Below, in pieces: positions 50,656 to 59,539 of a stretch of DNA of 64,000 bases. The notes beneath the pieces were generated by a model, which saw nothing but the letters and a program-made list of their open reading frames with translations, searched no databases and was not told where the DNA came from. How positions within the stretch are numbered: the stretch's first letter is position 1; each line of letters opens with the position of its first letter. The stretch is taken from positions 1,550,001-1,614,000 of the forward strand of contig NZ_CP108143.1 of the NCBI RefSeq assembly GCF_036206005.1. The letters are read 5' to 3'. The position numbers were made by a program, and so were the translations under genes. The stretch is from Streptomyces sp. NBC_00178. Its GTDB lineage: Bacteria; Actinomycetota; Actinomycetes; Streptomycetales; Streptomycetaceae.

Positions 50656-52917
50656 TCAGAAAGTGTCCTGCAGCAGTTCTTCCCCAGATGTCCCCTGTGC
50701 GCCGTCAATGATCTCCTTTCGGAGTCCCACCAGAATCCGTGCTCCGTCGATGGTCAGTTCGGGAGCGGATTCGATCGTGTCGAGTGCGTGGCGCACGCCG
50801 TTCAGGAGCCCTGGAGAGAAGAGTCCCGCACCGACCCGTTCGAAAGTCTCCGAGAGCGCTCGTGAGATCGGCACGGATTCCGGATTCCACGGCACCCGGT
50901 AATTCCATGCCCCGTCCGACGCGAAAAGATCCGTCACTTCGACGAGGGCCTGGAACGTGGTGCGGCGGAATCCGCGCAGCAGTGCGAGTGCCAGCTCCTC
51001 CTCGCCGCCGTCGGAACCGATGCCCAACGCGCCGTAACCGTGCCGTCCGGCACGCGTGGGTCCACCGGCGAGAGGCGTCAGTGTCACCAGGGTCCCGGCC
51101 GCCTCGGCCGCCTGCCGCGGGACCCTCTCCCGCAGCAGCTTCCAGGCCAGGCCGAGCCGCGTCCCCCAGTCCTCAACATCCCGCTCCGTGAGCCGCGGAG
51201 CCGCGGGGCCGTCGAAACACCCGCGGTACGGGTCAAGATCGTCGAGGACGAAGTCGGGTGCGCCTCCTCCGCCCGTCCGCCTCAGTGGCAGCCAGTCACG
51301 GCTTTCCTCCGTGAGGGAGGCGATACGCCGCTTCGCTCCGGCCTCGGGGCCGAGGACCAGGAACCCGCCGCCCTCCGCCCGCACCAGGACGCGGCCCCGC
51401 TCCCCCGGACCGCCCATCCGTACCGCGCCGAGCGTGGGCAGGAAGAGCATGCCGTCCTCGAATTCGGCGGGGACGGAGAGGGCGAGCCTCGCGCTGACGA
51501 CGGCCGCGGCCACCGACCCGGCCAGCCGCGCGGCCGCACGGTCGGTGTGTGCGAGACCGTCCGGCGCCTCGTTGGCCTCACGGAGCCAGGTGCGGGTGAA
51601 GGGCTGGGCGAGTACCTCGTCCAGGGCGGCGGCTCCCCGCTCGGTGCGCTCGACCTCGGCCGCCAGGCCCCAGGCGTCCTCCCAGCCGTCGTGCCCGCTC
51701 GAGCCGAGCCTGCTGTGCAGTCCGGCGAGCAGGGTCCTGCTGACGTCGAGTCCCGCCGCCACGAGTTCCGCGGGGTCGGTGACCGCGGCCGACCCCAGGG
51801 ACACGGCCGCGCGTTCCTCGATGCCGCGTACCAGCGCCGCCAGGTCGGCGCAGTAGACGGAGGGGTTGTCGAAGCCGTTGGACGAGCGGTAACGATGCGT
51901 GTAGAGGCCGCCTCCGCACGAACGTACGACGGGGCATGAGCGGCAGGCCTCGCTGACACCGGCCAGCCCGAGCTGACGCGACCGCACACCGGGGTGCGCG
52001 GCCACGTCGTCGAAACTGTTGCCGAAGACGTCGAACCCGGTGGCCGCGGCGCCCTCGTAGGCGCTCTTGAGCGAGTCCACCTGCTCCAACTGGCCGTCCG
52101 TCTCGATGACGACGAGGTCCGTCGGGGCGAGCCCCAGGGATTCGGTGAGGCTGGGACCACCGCTCAGGGTGGAGAGGACCGACGCGAAGAGGCGCACCGG
52201 CACCTGCTGGCCGCGCTCCGTCCAGCGGTCGTAGACGGCGAGGAGCCAGTCGGCGTAGGCGGTGGGCGAGCCGTCGGGTCGCAGGGGAGGTTCGTCCCAG
52301 GTCGCGTGCGGCAGAAGGAAGTCCACCCGCGGTGGTTCGAGATCGGCGAGCGCGTCGAACACGGCGACCGGGTCGTTGCGGATGTCGATGGTGCACAGCA
52401 GCCCGAGGTCGAGGTGCCGGTAGCGTTCCTGCCGCAGGAGCCCGATCGCCCGGAGGACCAGAGGATGGCTGGTACGGCCGTTGGCGAAGGTCCGGTGCCG
52501 GTCGTTCGCCTCACGGTCGCCGTCGAGCGAGATGCCGACCTTGACGCCGAACTCGTCGAAGAGGTCGAGATAGCGGGGGCTGAGCTGGACGCCGTTCGTA
52601 TGGATCCTCAGGTCCAGCTCAGCGATACCGTCCAATGCCGATGTGAGCTCCTCGCAGACGCGGCGCAGTCGCGCAGGGCCGGCCAGGAGCGGCTCGCCTC
52701 CATGCAGGATCACTGACATCGAATCGAGTGCATGCCGGGAGGCATGCTCGGCCAACCGTCGAGCCGTCCATGAAATGGCGTCGTCAGAGATGGACTTAGG
52801 GCGGGTACGCCAGCTCTGATCTGCATGTTCATAGATGTAACAATGGTCGCACGCAAGGTCACACCTGCTGTGAACCTTCAGCACGACCTCGCGAAAGGGG
52901 ACCAGGGGTCCTGTCAT
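50656..52917 (-). CDS. fxsB: FxsB: radical SAM/SPASM cyclophane synthase with degenerate HExxH domain
   Basis: 753 residues. The SAM cluster motif is C19-x3-C23-x2-C26 (RCDLACDHCYIYEHAD), followed by LHGGEPLLAG and GISLDGDREAND. The SPASM part has EACRSCPVVRSCGGGLYTHRY (about 325-345). FxsB enzymes form C-C or cyclophane crosslinks in the short FxsA peptide. The C-terminal third matches the fused peptide-hydroxylase (aKG-HExxH) domain in layout (TLTPLAGGP, then LLRGFRRTTFQALVEVTDLF, then NYRVPWNP), but the HExxH is replaced by RGFRR, so this half is predicted inactive. It follows fxsA after 28 bp. Confidence 0.93.
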   Translation of the reverse strand: MTGPLVPFREVVLKVHSRCDLACDHCYIYEHADQSWRTRPKSISDDAISWTARRLAEHASRHALDSMSVILHGGEPLLAGPARLRRVCEELTSALDGIAELDLRIHTNGVQLSPRYLDLFDEFGVKVGISLDGDREANDRHRTFANGRTSHPLVLRAIGLLRQERYRHLDLGLLCTIDIRNDPVAVFDALADLEPPRVDFLLPHATWDEPPLRPDGSPTAYADWLLAVYDRWTERGQQVPVRLFASVLSTLSGGPSLTESLGLAPTDLVVIETDGQLEQVDSLKSAYEGAAATGFDVFGNSFDDVAAHPGVRSRQLGLAGVSEACRSCPVVRSCGGGLYTHRYRSSNGFDNPSVYCADLAALVRGIEERAAVSLGSAAVTDPAELVAAGLDVSRTLLAGLHSRLGSSGHDGWEDAWGLAAEVERTERGAAALDEVLAQPFTRTWLREANEAPDGLAHTDRAAARLAGSVAAAVVSARLALSVPAEFEDGMLFLPTLGAVRMGGPGERGRVLVRAEGGGFLVLGPEAGAKRRIASLTEESRDWLPLRRTGGGGAPDFVLDDLDPYRGCFDGPAAPRLTERDVEDWGTRLGLAWKLLRERVPRQAAEAAGTLVTLTPLAGGPTRAGRHGYGALGIGSDGGEEELALALLRGFRRTTFQALVEVTDLFASDGAWNYRVPWNPESVPISRALSETFERVGAGLFSPGLLNGVRHALDTIESAPELTIDGARILVGLRKEIIDGAQGTSGEELLQDTF

Positions 52918-52945
52918 TCGCCCAGTCTAGCCAACGGCCCTCGTC

Positions 52946-53113
52946 TCAGAGTGCAGAGCTGAAGGTCGAGATTTCGGTGGGGCGACTCGTGGAGGTGCCG
53001 AATACCCGCCCGATCTTCCGTGACGCGTCGGCACCCCGGACGTCGATCTTGGCGAGCGGTACGCGGCTCTTCTTCGCAATGGCGAAGGAGGGGGAGGTCT
53101 CGTAGGTCTTCAC
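52946..53113 (-). CDS. fxsA: FxsA: FxSxx-COOH precursor peptide
   Basis: 55 residues from GTG 53111-53113 with AAGGA seven bases before it. It ends STFSSAL-stop, fitting F-x-S-x-x-COOH (F-S-S-A-L), and starts KTYETSPSFAIAKK. The leader has KSRVPLAKIDVRGADASRKIGRVF. It is short and GTG-started, and the longer frame upstream of it is not coding. Substrate of FxsB, which crosslinks residues near the C-terminal Phe. First gene of the fxsA-B-C-T operon. Confidence 0.9.
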   Translation of the reverse strand: MKTYETSPSFAIAKKSRVPLAKIDVRGADASRKIGRVFGTSTSRPTEISTFSSAL

Positions 53114-53551
53114 GGGCCGTCCTTGATGGATTGTTTCTGGACACTGGATCACAGCCGGTACCTGCATATTCACAGTGCCCGGCGGCACGACTTTACCGTC
53201 CCCACGGGTGGCCGCAAACGCCGCCGTGAGAGGAAATCCTGCGTTTACGCCGAATTGCGATGGCCGAAATCCTGACGCCGATTGAGCCACACGAGCGAGC
53301 GCCCGCCGGGCACGTCAGGTGCGGGTGCCAGGACGCGCCGGGTGACGGAGCCGTTCCACCTCGTGATTCTGGCCGCGAACGGCGGTGCCGCCTCCTGCGC
53401 GCGCCCCATACACCACCCGTCGCGGCACCACCCGAACGGCAGCGCCCCGGAGTCTCGGGACACCCCCCGTCAACAGGCAGCTCCACAGACGGCGTTCACC
53501 CGTCCGGCGCTCGGACACCCTGTGTCCCGCGGATCGCGGCGGGCTCGGGCG
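53114..53551. other. Leader and promoter region of the fxs operon
   Basis: 438 bp without a convincing gene; short frames here have no ribosome site. The part 53110-53260 is less GC-rich and is the likely promoter region of fxsA. No inverted repeat of note was seen. Confidence 0.55.
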
Positions 53552-54265
53552 TCAGTCGAGCGGAGCGAAGGCCGTCGCCCGCGCACCCTTCAGGCAGTCC
53601 CCGATGCGCTCATGGCTGTCCCCGACGACGTCGACCACCCTGACTCGCACGTAGAGAGCGTCGACACGTTCCAGGAAGCGCTTCGAGAAGGCTCCGACCA
53701 GCACCGTCTCATAGCTGCCGGTACTCACCAGCGGAAATCCCGGGCTGATGTCGACGAGCTGGAAGTCCTCGGCGACCGTCAGGCCCAGGGCCGTCAGTTC
53801 GGCCGCCGCTCCCGGGAGACCGGTCCACCGGGCGGCGGCGTCGGGGGCATCCGCGCCGGCCGGGACCACCAGGAAGTCGTACGACTCGACGGCGGCGATG
53901 TGCTGACCGCCGTTCAGCAGGCCCATCCTCCAGGCCTGCGCACCCCCCTTGAGGTGTTCCCTCACCCAGCCCCCGCGCCAGCCCAGGTAGGGGCGCACGG
54001 TTCTGGCGTACTGGGCCCGCGCCAGGACGGCGCCGGCCGCGACGGCCAGGAGGCTGCCTAGCGCCTCCATGTCGAGCAGCTGCAGTCGCCAGGGCCAGTC
54101 GCTCCGCGCCCCGGGGGCGACATTCGCCCGGACGGACTCCCACACCAGGACCACCGTCAGCAGCAGGAGGAGCACCAGGGGCGCGGTGAACAACAGCGGG
54201 CTCCGACGGACTCTCCGCTGGGCACCGGCCATGGGGACGGCAACCCCCGGCTCCGCTTCGGCCAC
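53552..54265 (-). CDS. Two-helix membrane protein next to the fxs operon
   Basis: 237 residues from GTG 54263-54265 with AGGGAGGG upstream. Two membrane helices at about 24-41 and 64-85 (SPLLFTAPLVLLLLLTVVLVW; DMEALGSLLAVAAGAVLARAQYA), then a cytoplasmic domain (LGWRGGWVREHLKGGAQAWRMGLLNGGQHIAAVESYDFLVVPAG). No family recognised. Same direction as fxs, but 438 bp apart. Confidence 0.7.
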   Translation of the reverse strand: MAEAEPGVAVPMAGAQRRVRRSPLLFTAPLVLLLLLTVVLVWESVRANVAPGARSDWPWRLQLLDMEALGSLLAVAAGAVLARAQYARTVRPYLGWRGGWVREHLKGGAQAWRMGLLNGGQHIAAVESYDFLVVPAGADAPDAAARWTGLPGAAAELTALGLTVAEDFQLVDISPGFPLVSTGSYETVLVGAFSKRFLERVDALYVRVRVVDVVGDSHERIGDCLKGARATAFAPLD

Positions 54266-54572
54266 TCACCCTCCCTGGCCGGGCGCGGAGGCAAGAACCT
54301 CCGCGCGGATCATCAATTGCCTTACGTGAAAGCCCTGTTGAGCGATCGTCGCACAGGAGTACGCATCGCACGAGAGGGCCCCATCGCAGGAATGCACGCA
54401 CCCGTGCGCCGCCGAGGCGCCATTGCCGCCGGCGAAGGCGCGACCTACTCTCATGGCCCCGGCAGGCGGTCGCGCATCCTCGGAGCCCCGGGCAGCACCG
54501 ACGGACCCGGCACCGGCAGCCGGCCCGGCCGCACGACCCACACGTGAGCCACAACTGCAGACGGGGGTGAAC
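54266..54572. other. Intergenic, 307 bp
   Basis: Divergent region between the membrane protein and SLATT genes. Contains short in-frame extension of the latter but no start with ribosome site. No motif of note. Confidence 0.55.
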
Positions 54573-55502
54573 ATGACAGCGATTCCCGGACCGCTGCAGA
54601 GCATGGTCTTCAGGAGCGCCGACCTGCCCGCACTCTTCCACCACACGGACGCCGTCGCCGTCGCCCGCCAGCGGGAGGCGGTCAACAGCACACGCGCACA
54701 ACTGGTCCTTCTCGTCCTGGGTACCGTGCCCGCCGCGCTGCCGTGGCACGCGGAAGTCGATGGCTCGTTCCAACTCCTGGACGTGATAGCGGTGTTGGCC
54801 TACACCGGTGTCCTGATCACGACCTACCTCACCTCGCGCCGCAAAGCAAAGTCGCACTGGCAACTCAACCGCTCCGCAGCCGAGTTCATCAAGTCCAACT
54901 GCTGGCGCTACGCCGTCCACGGCTCGCCGTTCGACAGTGGCATCCAGCACCCGGAGGCGGTGTTCGCCAGCCGGCTGGAGGAGGGACTCCAGGAGTTGCG
55001 GAAGGTCGGTTGGGACGACCCCCGGGAGCGGATGGCCGACTCCGGGGGCGGGCTCATCACCGCGTCCATGCGGGAGTTACGGGACAAGGCGTTCACCGTG
55101 CGCAAGGAGACGTACGTACGGGACCGGCTGATCGAGCAGCGGCGCTGGTACCGCAGACGGATGCAGGTGTCGCGGCGCGGCGCGCTCGTCTGGTCGAGCA
55201 CCATCGCCCTGCTGACGCTCCCCGCGCTGGTCCTCGCGGTGCTCCAGATGTTCGGCGAGGCCGACTCCTTCGCCCTCACCGGGTCGTTCTCCGCCGCAGC
55301 CGCGGCCTGTCTCGCCTGGAACGAGATGAGGCGCCATCACCCTCTCGTCTCGGCCCACTCCCTGGTGGAGGAGGACCTGGAGAACATGCAGGCGGCGATG
55401 GAGACGACCCTCACCGAGCGGCACTGGGCCGCGGCGGTCTTCGAGACCGAGCGGATCGTCTCCCCCGAACACACGGACTGGCTGGTCCGCCACAGGACGT
55501 GA
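54573..55502 (+). CDS. SLATT (DUF4231-type) two-helix effector protein
   Basis: 309 residues from ATG 54573 (ACGGGGGTG upstream). Two 2-TM units: LVLLVLGTVPAALPW with LLDVIAVLAYTGVLITTYL, and LVWSSTIALLTLPALVLAVL with SFSAAAAACLAWNEM. Between them are the soluble motifs KSHWQLNRSAAEFIKSNCWRYAVHGSPF and RDRLIEQRRWYRRRMQ typical of SLATT proteins, and the end ETERIVSPEHTDWLVRHR. SLATT proteins are predicted pore-forming effectors controlled by SMODS nucleotide synthases or SLOG sensors. A SLOG gene lies directly downstream in convergent orientation. Confidence 0.85.
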   Translation: MTAIPGPLQSMVFRSADLPALFHHTDAVAVARQREAVNSTRAQLVLLVLGTVPAALPWHAEVDGSFQLLDVIAVLAYTGVLITTYLTSRRKAKSHWQLNRSAAEFIKSNCWRYAVHGSPFDSGIQHPEAVFASRLEEGLQELRKVGWDDPRERMADSGGGLITASMRELRDKAFTVRKETYVRDRLIEQRRWYRRRMQVSRRGALVWSSTIALLTLPALVLAVLQMFGEADSFALTGSFSAAAAACLAWNEMRRHHPLVSAHSLVEEDLENMQAAMETTLTERHWAAAVFETERIVSPEHTDWLVRHRT

Positions 55503-55543
55503 CACCGCCGCCGGTCACGGTCCCGTGCCGGCCGGCACACGCC

Positions 55544-56023
55544 TCAGCCGCGCTCCACACCGTCCTGCCAGATGACGGTGACCGGCCGGCCGAGCGCCCG
55601 CGCGTACGTCACGATGTCGCCGGTGCCGCCGAGCCCGCGGGCCGGGCGCCCGTCCCAGACCGCGAGCAGCCGGTCGCAGTGGTCGGCGATGTACGCGCCC
55701 GCCGCGTAGTACGCCTCGTCGGTGGCATGGGGGAAGTCCAGCCGCACCTCCCGCGCGGCGCGGGCCTTCAGCGCCCGGTAGCGGGTGAGTTCGGCCTGGT
55801 CGGCGAAGCCCTCCTCGTAGTCCCCGCTGGGGATGACGACGGTCAGCTCCGCGCCGTGGGCCAGCGCGATGTCCGCGAAGAGCTGGTCGGCCCCGACCGC
55901 CAGGCTGGAGAGGGCTTCGAGGGAACCGTCGTGGCCGCAGAACGCCGCTCTCATGCTCTCCAGCACATGGGCGTGGGCCTCCGGGGGGATGGAGCGGTGA
56001 CCGGTCACTCCGATGCGTTTCAC
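55544..56023 (-). CDS. SLOG-superfamily nucleotide-sensing protein
   Basis: 159 residues from GTG 56021-56023. Rossmann-like core RIGVTGHRSIPPEAHAHVL, ALSSLAVGADQLFADIALAHGAELTVVIPS (the LOG/DprA-type Gly-x-Gly-x-D with SAVGAD pattern) and CDRLLAVWDGRPARGLGGTGDIVTYARALGRPVTVIW. SLOG proteins bind or process nucleotide ligands and are linked to SLATT effectors. Here the two genes are convergent, with 41 bp between stops. Confidence 0.85.
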   Translation of the reverse strand: MKRIGVTGHRSIPPEAHAHVLESMRAAFCGHDGSLEALSSLAVGADQLFADIALAHGAELTVVIPSGDYEEGFADQAELTRYRALKARAAREVRLDFPHATDEAYYAAGAYIADHCDRLLAVWDGRPARGLGGTGDIVTYARALGRPVTVIWQDGVERG

Positions 56024-56208
56024 GGACCTGGAACCCCCTGGTGTCTGCGGGGGTTCCGGAGGGCATCCCTCCGGAGCGCACAGCCTCCGCCCCCCGTGAT
56101 GCCAATGCGACCGACCGTAGCGCCATCCTCTCAAAGGGGCCGGGCCCAACGGGAGCCCCCGCCGGAATTCGGCAGGGGCTCACGGGAGTGCGACGGTGCC
56201 CCGACGGG

Positions 56209-57114
56209 TCAGAACACGCTCACCCCGTAGGCGCTCAGGGCTTCTGTGACCGGCTGGAAGAAGGTCGTGCCCCCGGAGGAGCAGTTCCCGCTGCCGCCCG
56301 AGGTCAGACCGATGGCCCGGGTGCCCGCGTAGAGGGGGCCGCCGGAGTCGCCGGGTTCGGCGCAGACGTTGGTGCGGATCAGGCCGAGGACGATGTCGCC
56401 GCCGCCGTAGTTGACGGCGGCGTTGAGGGCGGTGACGGTGCCGCTGTGAGTTCCGGTGGTCGAGCCCCGGCGGGTGACGGACATCCCCACGGTGGCGTCG
56501 GCCGCGCTGGTGATGTCCTGGCTGCCCACGGTGCCGGACTTGGTGACGGAGGCGTTGGTGTAGCGAACGATTCCGTAGTCGTTGGTGGGAAAGCTGGAGC
56601 CGGTGGTGGTGCCGAGGACCGTGGTGCGGGCCGAGTCGGACCACCAGGTGCCGGCCCCGTCGGTGCAGTGACCCGCGGTCAGGAAGTAGTACGTGCTGCC
56701 GCTGCGGACGTTGAAGCCGAGGGAGCAGCGCCAGCTGGAGGCGTGGACGGCGTCGCCGCCCGAGATCAGCTTGGTGAGTTTCCCGGGGGTGCGTTCGATA
56801 CGCAGGGCTCCCGCGTCGGCTCCCGCGGATTCCTTGATCTTCGCGATGTCCGCCGGCGTGACCGTGCTGTCCGCCGTGACGACGACGCGTCCGGTGGCCG
56901 GGTCGGTGTTCCAGGCGGTGCCGGCGACGTCGGCTTCGAGTACGGCCGCTCCGGCCGCGGCGAGCCGGGCGGCACTGTAGGTTCCTGGCTGGTCGGCTTC
57001 GGCCGCGGGGACCGCGAGGGCGGCGACCGCCACGAGTCCTGCGGTGACGGCGGTGATCCGGCTGCGTCTCACCGTGGTGCCGTTGCGGGGGGTGGTGTGC
57101 TGGTTCATCCTCAC
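56209..57114 (-). CDS. Streptogrisin A/B-type S1 serine protease
   Basis: 301 residues if started at GTG 57112-57114, which has GGGAGGAA at good distance; ATG 57106-57108 is possible. Signal peptide ([22 protein letters not shown]), propeptide to about 115, then the mature enzyme from [20 protein letters not shown]. Triad: [25 protein letters not shown] shorter propeptide than the 42773 paralogue. Two S1 proteases within 14 kb suggest a secreted protein-degrading region. Confidence 0.92.
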   Translation of the reverse strand: MRMNQHTTPRNGTTVRRSRITAVTAGLVAVAALAVPAAEADQPGTYSAARLAAAGAAVLEADVAGTAWNTDPATGRVVVTADSTVTPADIAKIKESAGADAGALRIERTPGKLTKLISGGDAVHASSWRCSLGFNVRSGSTYYFLTAGHCTDGAGTWWSDSARTTVLGTTTGSSFPTNDYGIVRYTNASVTKSGTVGSQDITSAADATVGMSVTRRGSTTGTHSGTVTALNAAVNYGGGDIVLGLIRTNVCAEPGDSGGPLYAGTRAIGLTSGGSGNCSSGGTTFFQPVTEALSAYGVSVF

Positions 57115-57435
57115 TTCTCGTTCCTCCCGAGGGGAATCGGGGGCCCGTCTGTGGGGTGGCCGGGCCCGTGAGGCGCGGTCGGGCGATGCGCGGCCGGGAG
57201 CAACGGAAGGCGTTGGGGTTCCGGTCGCCGCGCGGACCCGACGAACGCTGCTCGGGAGTATCGGGCGGTGCCGGTATGGCGCACAAGGGCACATTTCGGC
57301 CGCCCGGAGGGGCCACGGGGGCAGCCCCGGCACCCCCGTGACCGACGGGACTGCCGAGGTTGCCGAGGCTGAGAAGCCTGCCGGGGCGGAGGGGACGGAG
57401 GAGGTCGTCCCGCGGTGCGGCACGGCCGTACCGGA
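57115..57435. other. Intergenic, 321 bp
   Basis: Protease promoter region and the end of the DUF1684 gene. GC-rich; no gene and no repeat recognised. Confidence 0.55.
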
Positions 57436-58245
57436 TCAGCCGTCGATGCGGTTCCGCTCCCCCGCCGGCACGGCCACGGCGAGCGTGTTGCCGGGCGGCG
57501 GGAAGGGGCAGATGAAGTGGTCGGCGAAGGCGCACGGCGGCAGCAGCGCACGATTGAAGTCGACCCGCACGCTGCCGTCCTCACCGGGTGCCCGGGGCCG
57601 CAGGAAGCGGAAGCGGTAACTGCTCGTGCCGCTGGTGGTGTCGGCGAAGACGGCCCAGAGGGAGCCGTCCGGCTCGACCGCCACCTGGAGGGTGTGCTCG
57701 GTTCCGTCCACGGTGAAGGCGATCTCGCCCGAGAGCCCCAGCCCCCGCTCGCGCCCGTCGGCGTTACCGACCCTGATGTTCTTCTCGGCGGCGTACGGCC
57801 GGTAGGTGCCCTCCAGCGACCAGCGCGGGTCGTACGGGGTGGCGTCGATGGTCCGGAAGGCGTGCCTGGCCGGCGAGAGCGGGTCGAAGTCCCGCACCGC
57901 CCAGAGCCCTTCACGGCGCAGCACGACCAGGCGGCGCTCCCCCTGGGCCACCCTCGACGTGTCGATGGCACCGCGGTCCGCGTCCAGGCGGACCTCGCCG
58001 GTGAACGGTTTACCGTCGACGGTCAGCGTGTCTTCGGGGCCGGCGGTGAGCACGACCTCGTCGCCGTCCTCGGTCCACTGCCCGGGAACGGCCGGAATGC
58101 GACCCTCCGGATGGTCGGCGAGCCAGTGGGTACCGGTGAGGGCGAGCGGGCCGTGCGGCGCGGCCACCGCGACGATGCGCCCCTCGTGCCAGCGCTGCCA
58201 GGCGTGGAACTCCTCGCCGCTGTCCTGCTGTGCGTCCGTGCTCAT
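57436..58245 (-). CDS. DUF1684 domain protein
   Basis: 269 residues. DUF1684 features: FHAWQRWHEGRIVAVAAPHGPLALTGTHWL, then GRGLGLSGEIAFTVDGTEHTLQVAVEPDGSLWAVFADTTSGTSSYRFRFLRP and VDFNRALLPPCAFADHFICPFPPPGNTLAVAVPAGE, the very conserved C-terminal part. Cytoplasmic, function unknown; the CAF(A)DHFICPFPP motif may form a catalytic or metal site. Ends the operon started by the ABC genes, after a 4-bp gap from the monooxygenase. Confidence 0.85.
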   Translation of the reverse strand: MSTDAQQDSGEEFHAWQRWHEGRIVAVAAPHGPLALTGTHWLADHPEGRIPAVPGQWTEDGDEVVLTAGPEDTLTVDGKPFTGEVRLDADRGAIDTSRVAQGERRLVVLRREGLWAVRDFDPLSPARHAFRTIDATPYDPRWSLEGTYRPYAAEKNIRVGNADGRERGLGLSGEIAFTVDGTEHTLQVAVEPDGSLWAVFADTTSGTSSYRFRFLRPRAPGEDGSVRVDFNRALLPPCAFADHFICPFPPPGNTLAVAVPAGERNRIDG

Positions 58246-58249
58246 GCGG

Positions 58250-59539
58250 TCAACCTTTCCATACCGGCTCGGCCAGGCCGAGGTGCGACCTCAGCGTGGA
58301 GCCGGTGTATTCGGAGCGGAAGGCTCCACTCTCCTGGAGGAGCGGGACGACCCGGTCCACGAAGCCGTCGAGGCCGCCCGGGGTGAGATGCGGTACGAGG
58401 ATGAAGCCGTCGGCCGCGTCGTCGGCGACGAACCTCGTCAGCTCGGCGGCGACCGTCACCGGTGAGCCGATGAAGGACTGCCGGGCCGTGGACTCGATGA
58501 CCGTACGCCGGATCGAGAGCCCCTTGGCCTCCGAGAGCGCGCGCCACTTCGCGGCCACGGCGAGGGGGTCCGCGACCCTCACCCTCCCCTGGACCAGGCT
58601 CGAAGCGGGGTCGGGGTCGATGTCGGGCAGAGGGCCGTCGGGGTCGTACGCGGAGAGGTCGCGGCCCCAGACCTGTTCGAGGGCGAGGATGGCGTTCTGC
58701 GGCGAGACCTGCTGGGCGCGGATCTCCGCCGCGTTGTGCTGGGCCTCCGCGTCGGTGTCGCCGAGCACGACGGTGACACCAGGCATGATCTTCAGGTCCT
58801 CGGGCTGCCTGCCGTACTTCGCCAGGCGTCCCTTCACGTCGGCGTAGAACGTCCGGCCGGCCTCCAGGGTGCCGTGCCGGGTGAAGATGACGTCGGCGGT
58901 GGAGGCGGCGAACTCCCGGCCCTCGCCGGAGTCCCCCGCCTGGATGACGACCGGGTGCCCCTGGGGTGAGCGGGGGACGGTGAACTCCCCGGCGATGTCG
59001 AACTGCGGTCCGGAGTGGGTGAACGGCCGGGACGTGCCGTCCGGCGTCCAGGAGTCCCACAGTTCCCGCGCGGTCGCCACGAACTCGGCGGCGCGGGTGT
59101 ACCGGTCGGCGCGGTCGAGATAGCCGCCGCGGCGGAAGTTCTCGCCGGTGAAGGCGTCCGAGGAGGTCACAACGTTCCACGCCGCGCGGCCGGCGCTGAG
59201 GTGGTCGAGCGTGGCCAGGCGGCGGGCCAGTTCGTAGGGCTCGTTGAAGGTGGCGTTGACCGTGGCCGCGAGCCCCAGCCGGTCCGTGACGGCGGCCAGT
59301 GCGTTCAGGACGGTGAGGGACTCGGGGCGGCCCACCACGTCCAGGTCGTGGATGCGGCCGTTGTGCTCGCGCAGGCGGAGCCCCTCGGCGAGGAAGAAGA
59401 AGTCGAACCTGCCGCGCTCCGCCGTCCTCGCCAGGTGCTCGAAGGAGCTGAAGTCGATCTGGCTGCGGGAGCGGGGGTCGGCCCACACCGTGGTGCTGTT
59501 GACGCCGGGGAAGTGGGCGGCGAGGTGCATCTGCTTCAT
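58250..59539 (-). CDS. NtaA/SnaA/DszA-type FMN-dependent monooxygenase
   Basis: 429 residues from ATG 59537-59539, overlapping the previous gene (ATGA). Luciferase-like TIM barrel: HLAAHFPGVNSTTVWADP, RTAERGRFDFFFLAEGLRLR, VTSSDAFTGENFRRGG, QAGDSGEGREFAASTADVIF and FILVPHLTPGGLDGFVDRVVPLLQ. These enzymes use FMNH2 from a separate reductase to oxidise sulfur or nitrogen compounds. Together with the ABC genes it suggests use of an organosulfur source. Confidence 0.88.
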   Translation of the reverse strand: MKQMHLAAHFPGVNSTTVWADPRSRSQIDFSSFEHLARTAERGRFDFFFLAEGLRLREHNGRIHDLDVVGRPESLTVLNALAAVTDRLGLAATVNATFNEPYELARRLATLDHLSAGRAAWNVVTSSDAFTGENFRRGGYLDRADRYTRAAEFVATARELWDSWTPDGTSRPFTHSGPQFDIAGEFTVPRSPQGHPVVIQAGDSGEGREFAASTADVIFTRHGTLEAGRTFYADVKGRLAKYGRQPEDLKIMPGVTVVLGDTDAEAQHNAAEIRAQQVSPQNAILALEQVWGRDLSAYDPDGPLPDIDPDPASSLVQGRVRVADPLAVAAKWRALSEAKGLSIRRTVIESTARQSFIGSPVTVAAELTRFVADDAADGFILVPHLTPGGLDGFVDRVVPLLQESGAFRSEYTGSTLRSHLGLAEPVWKG

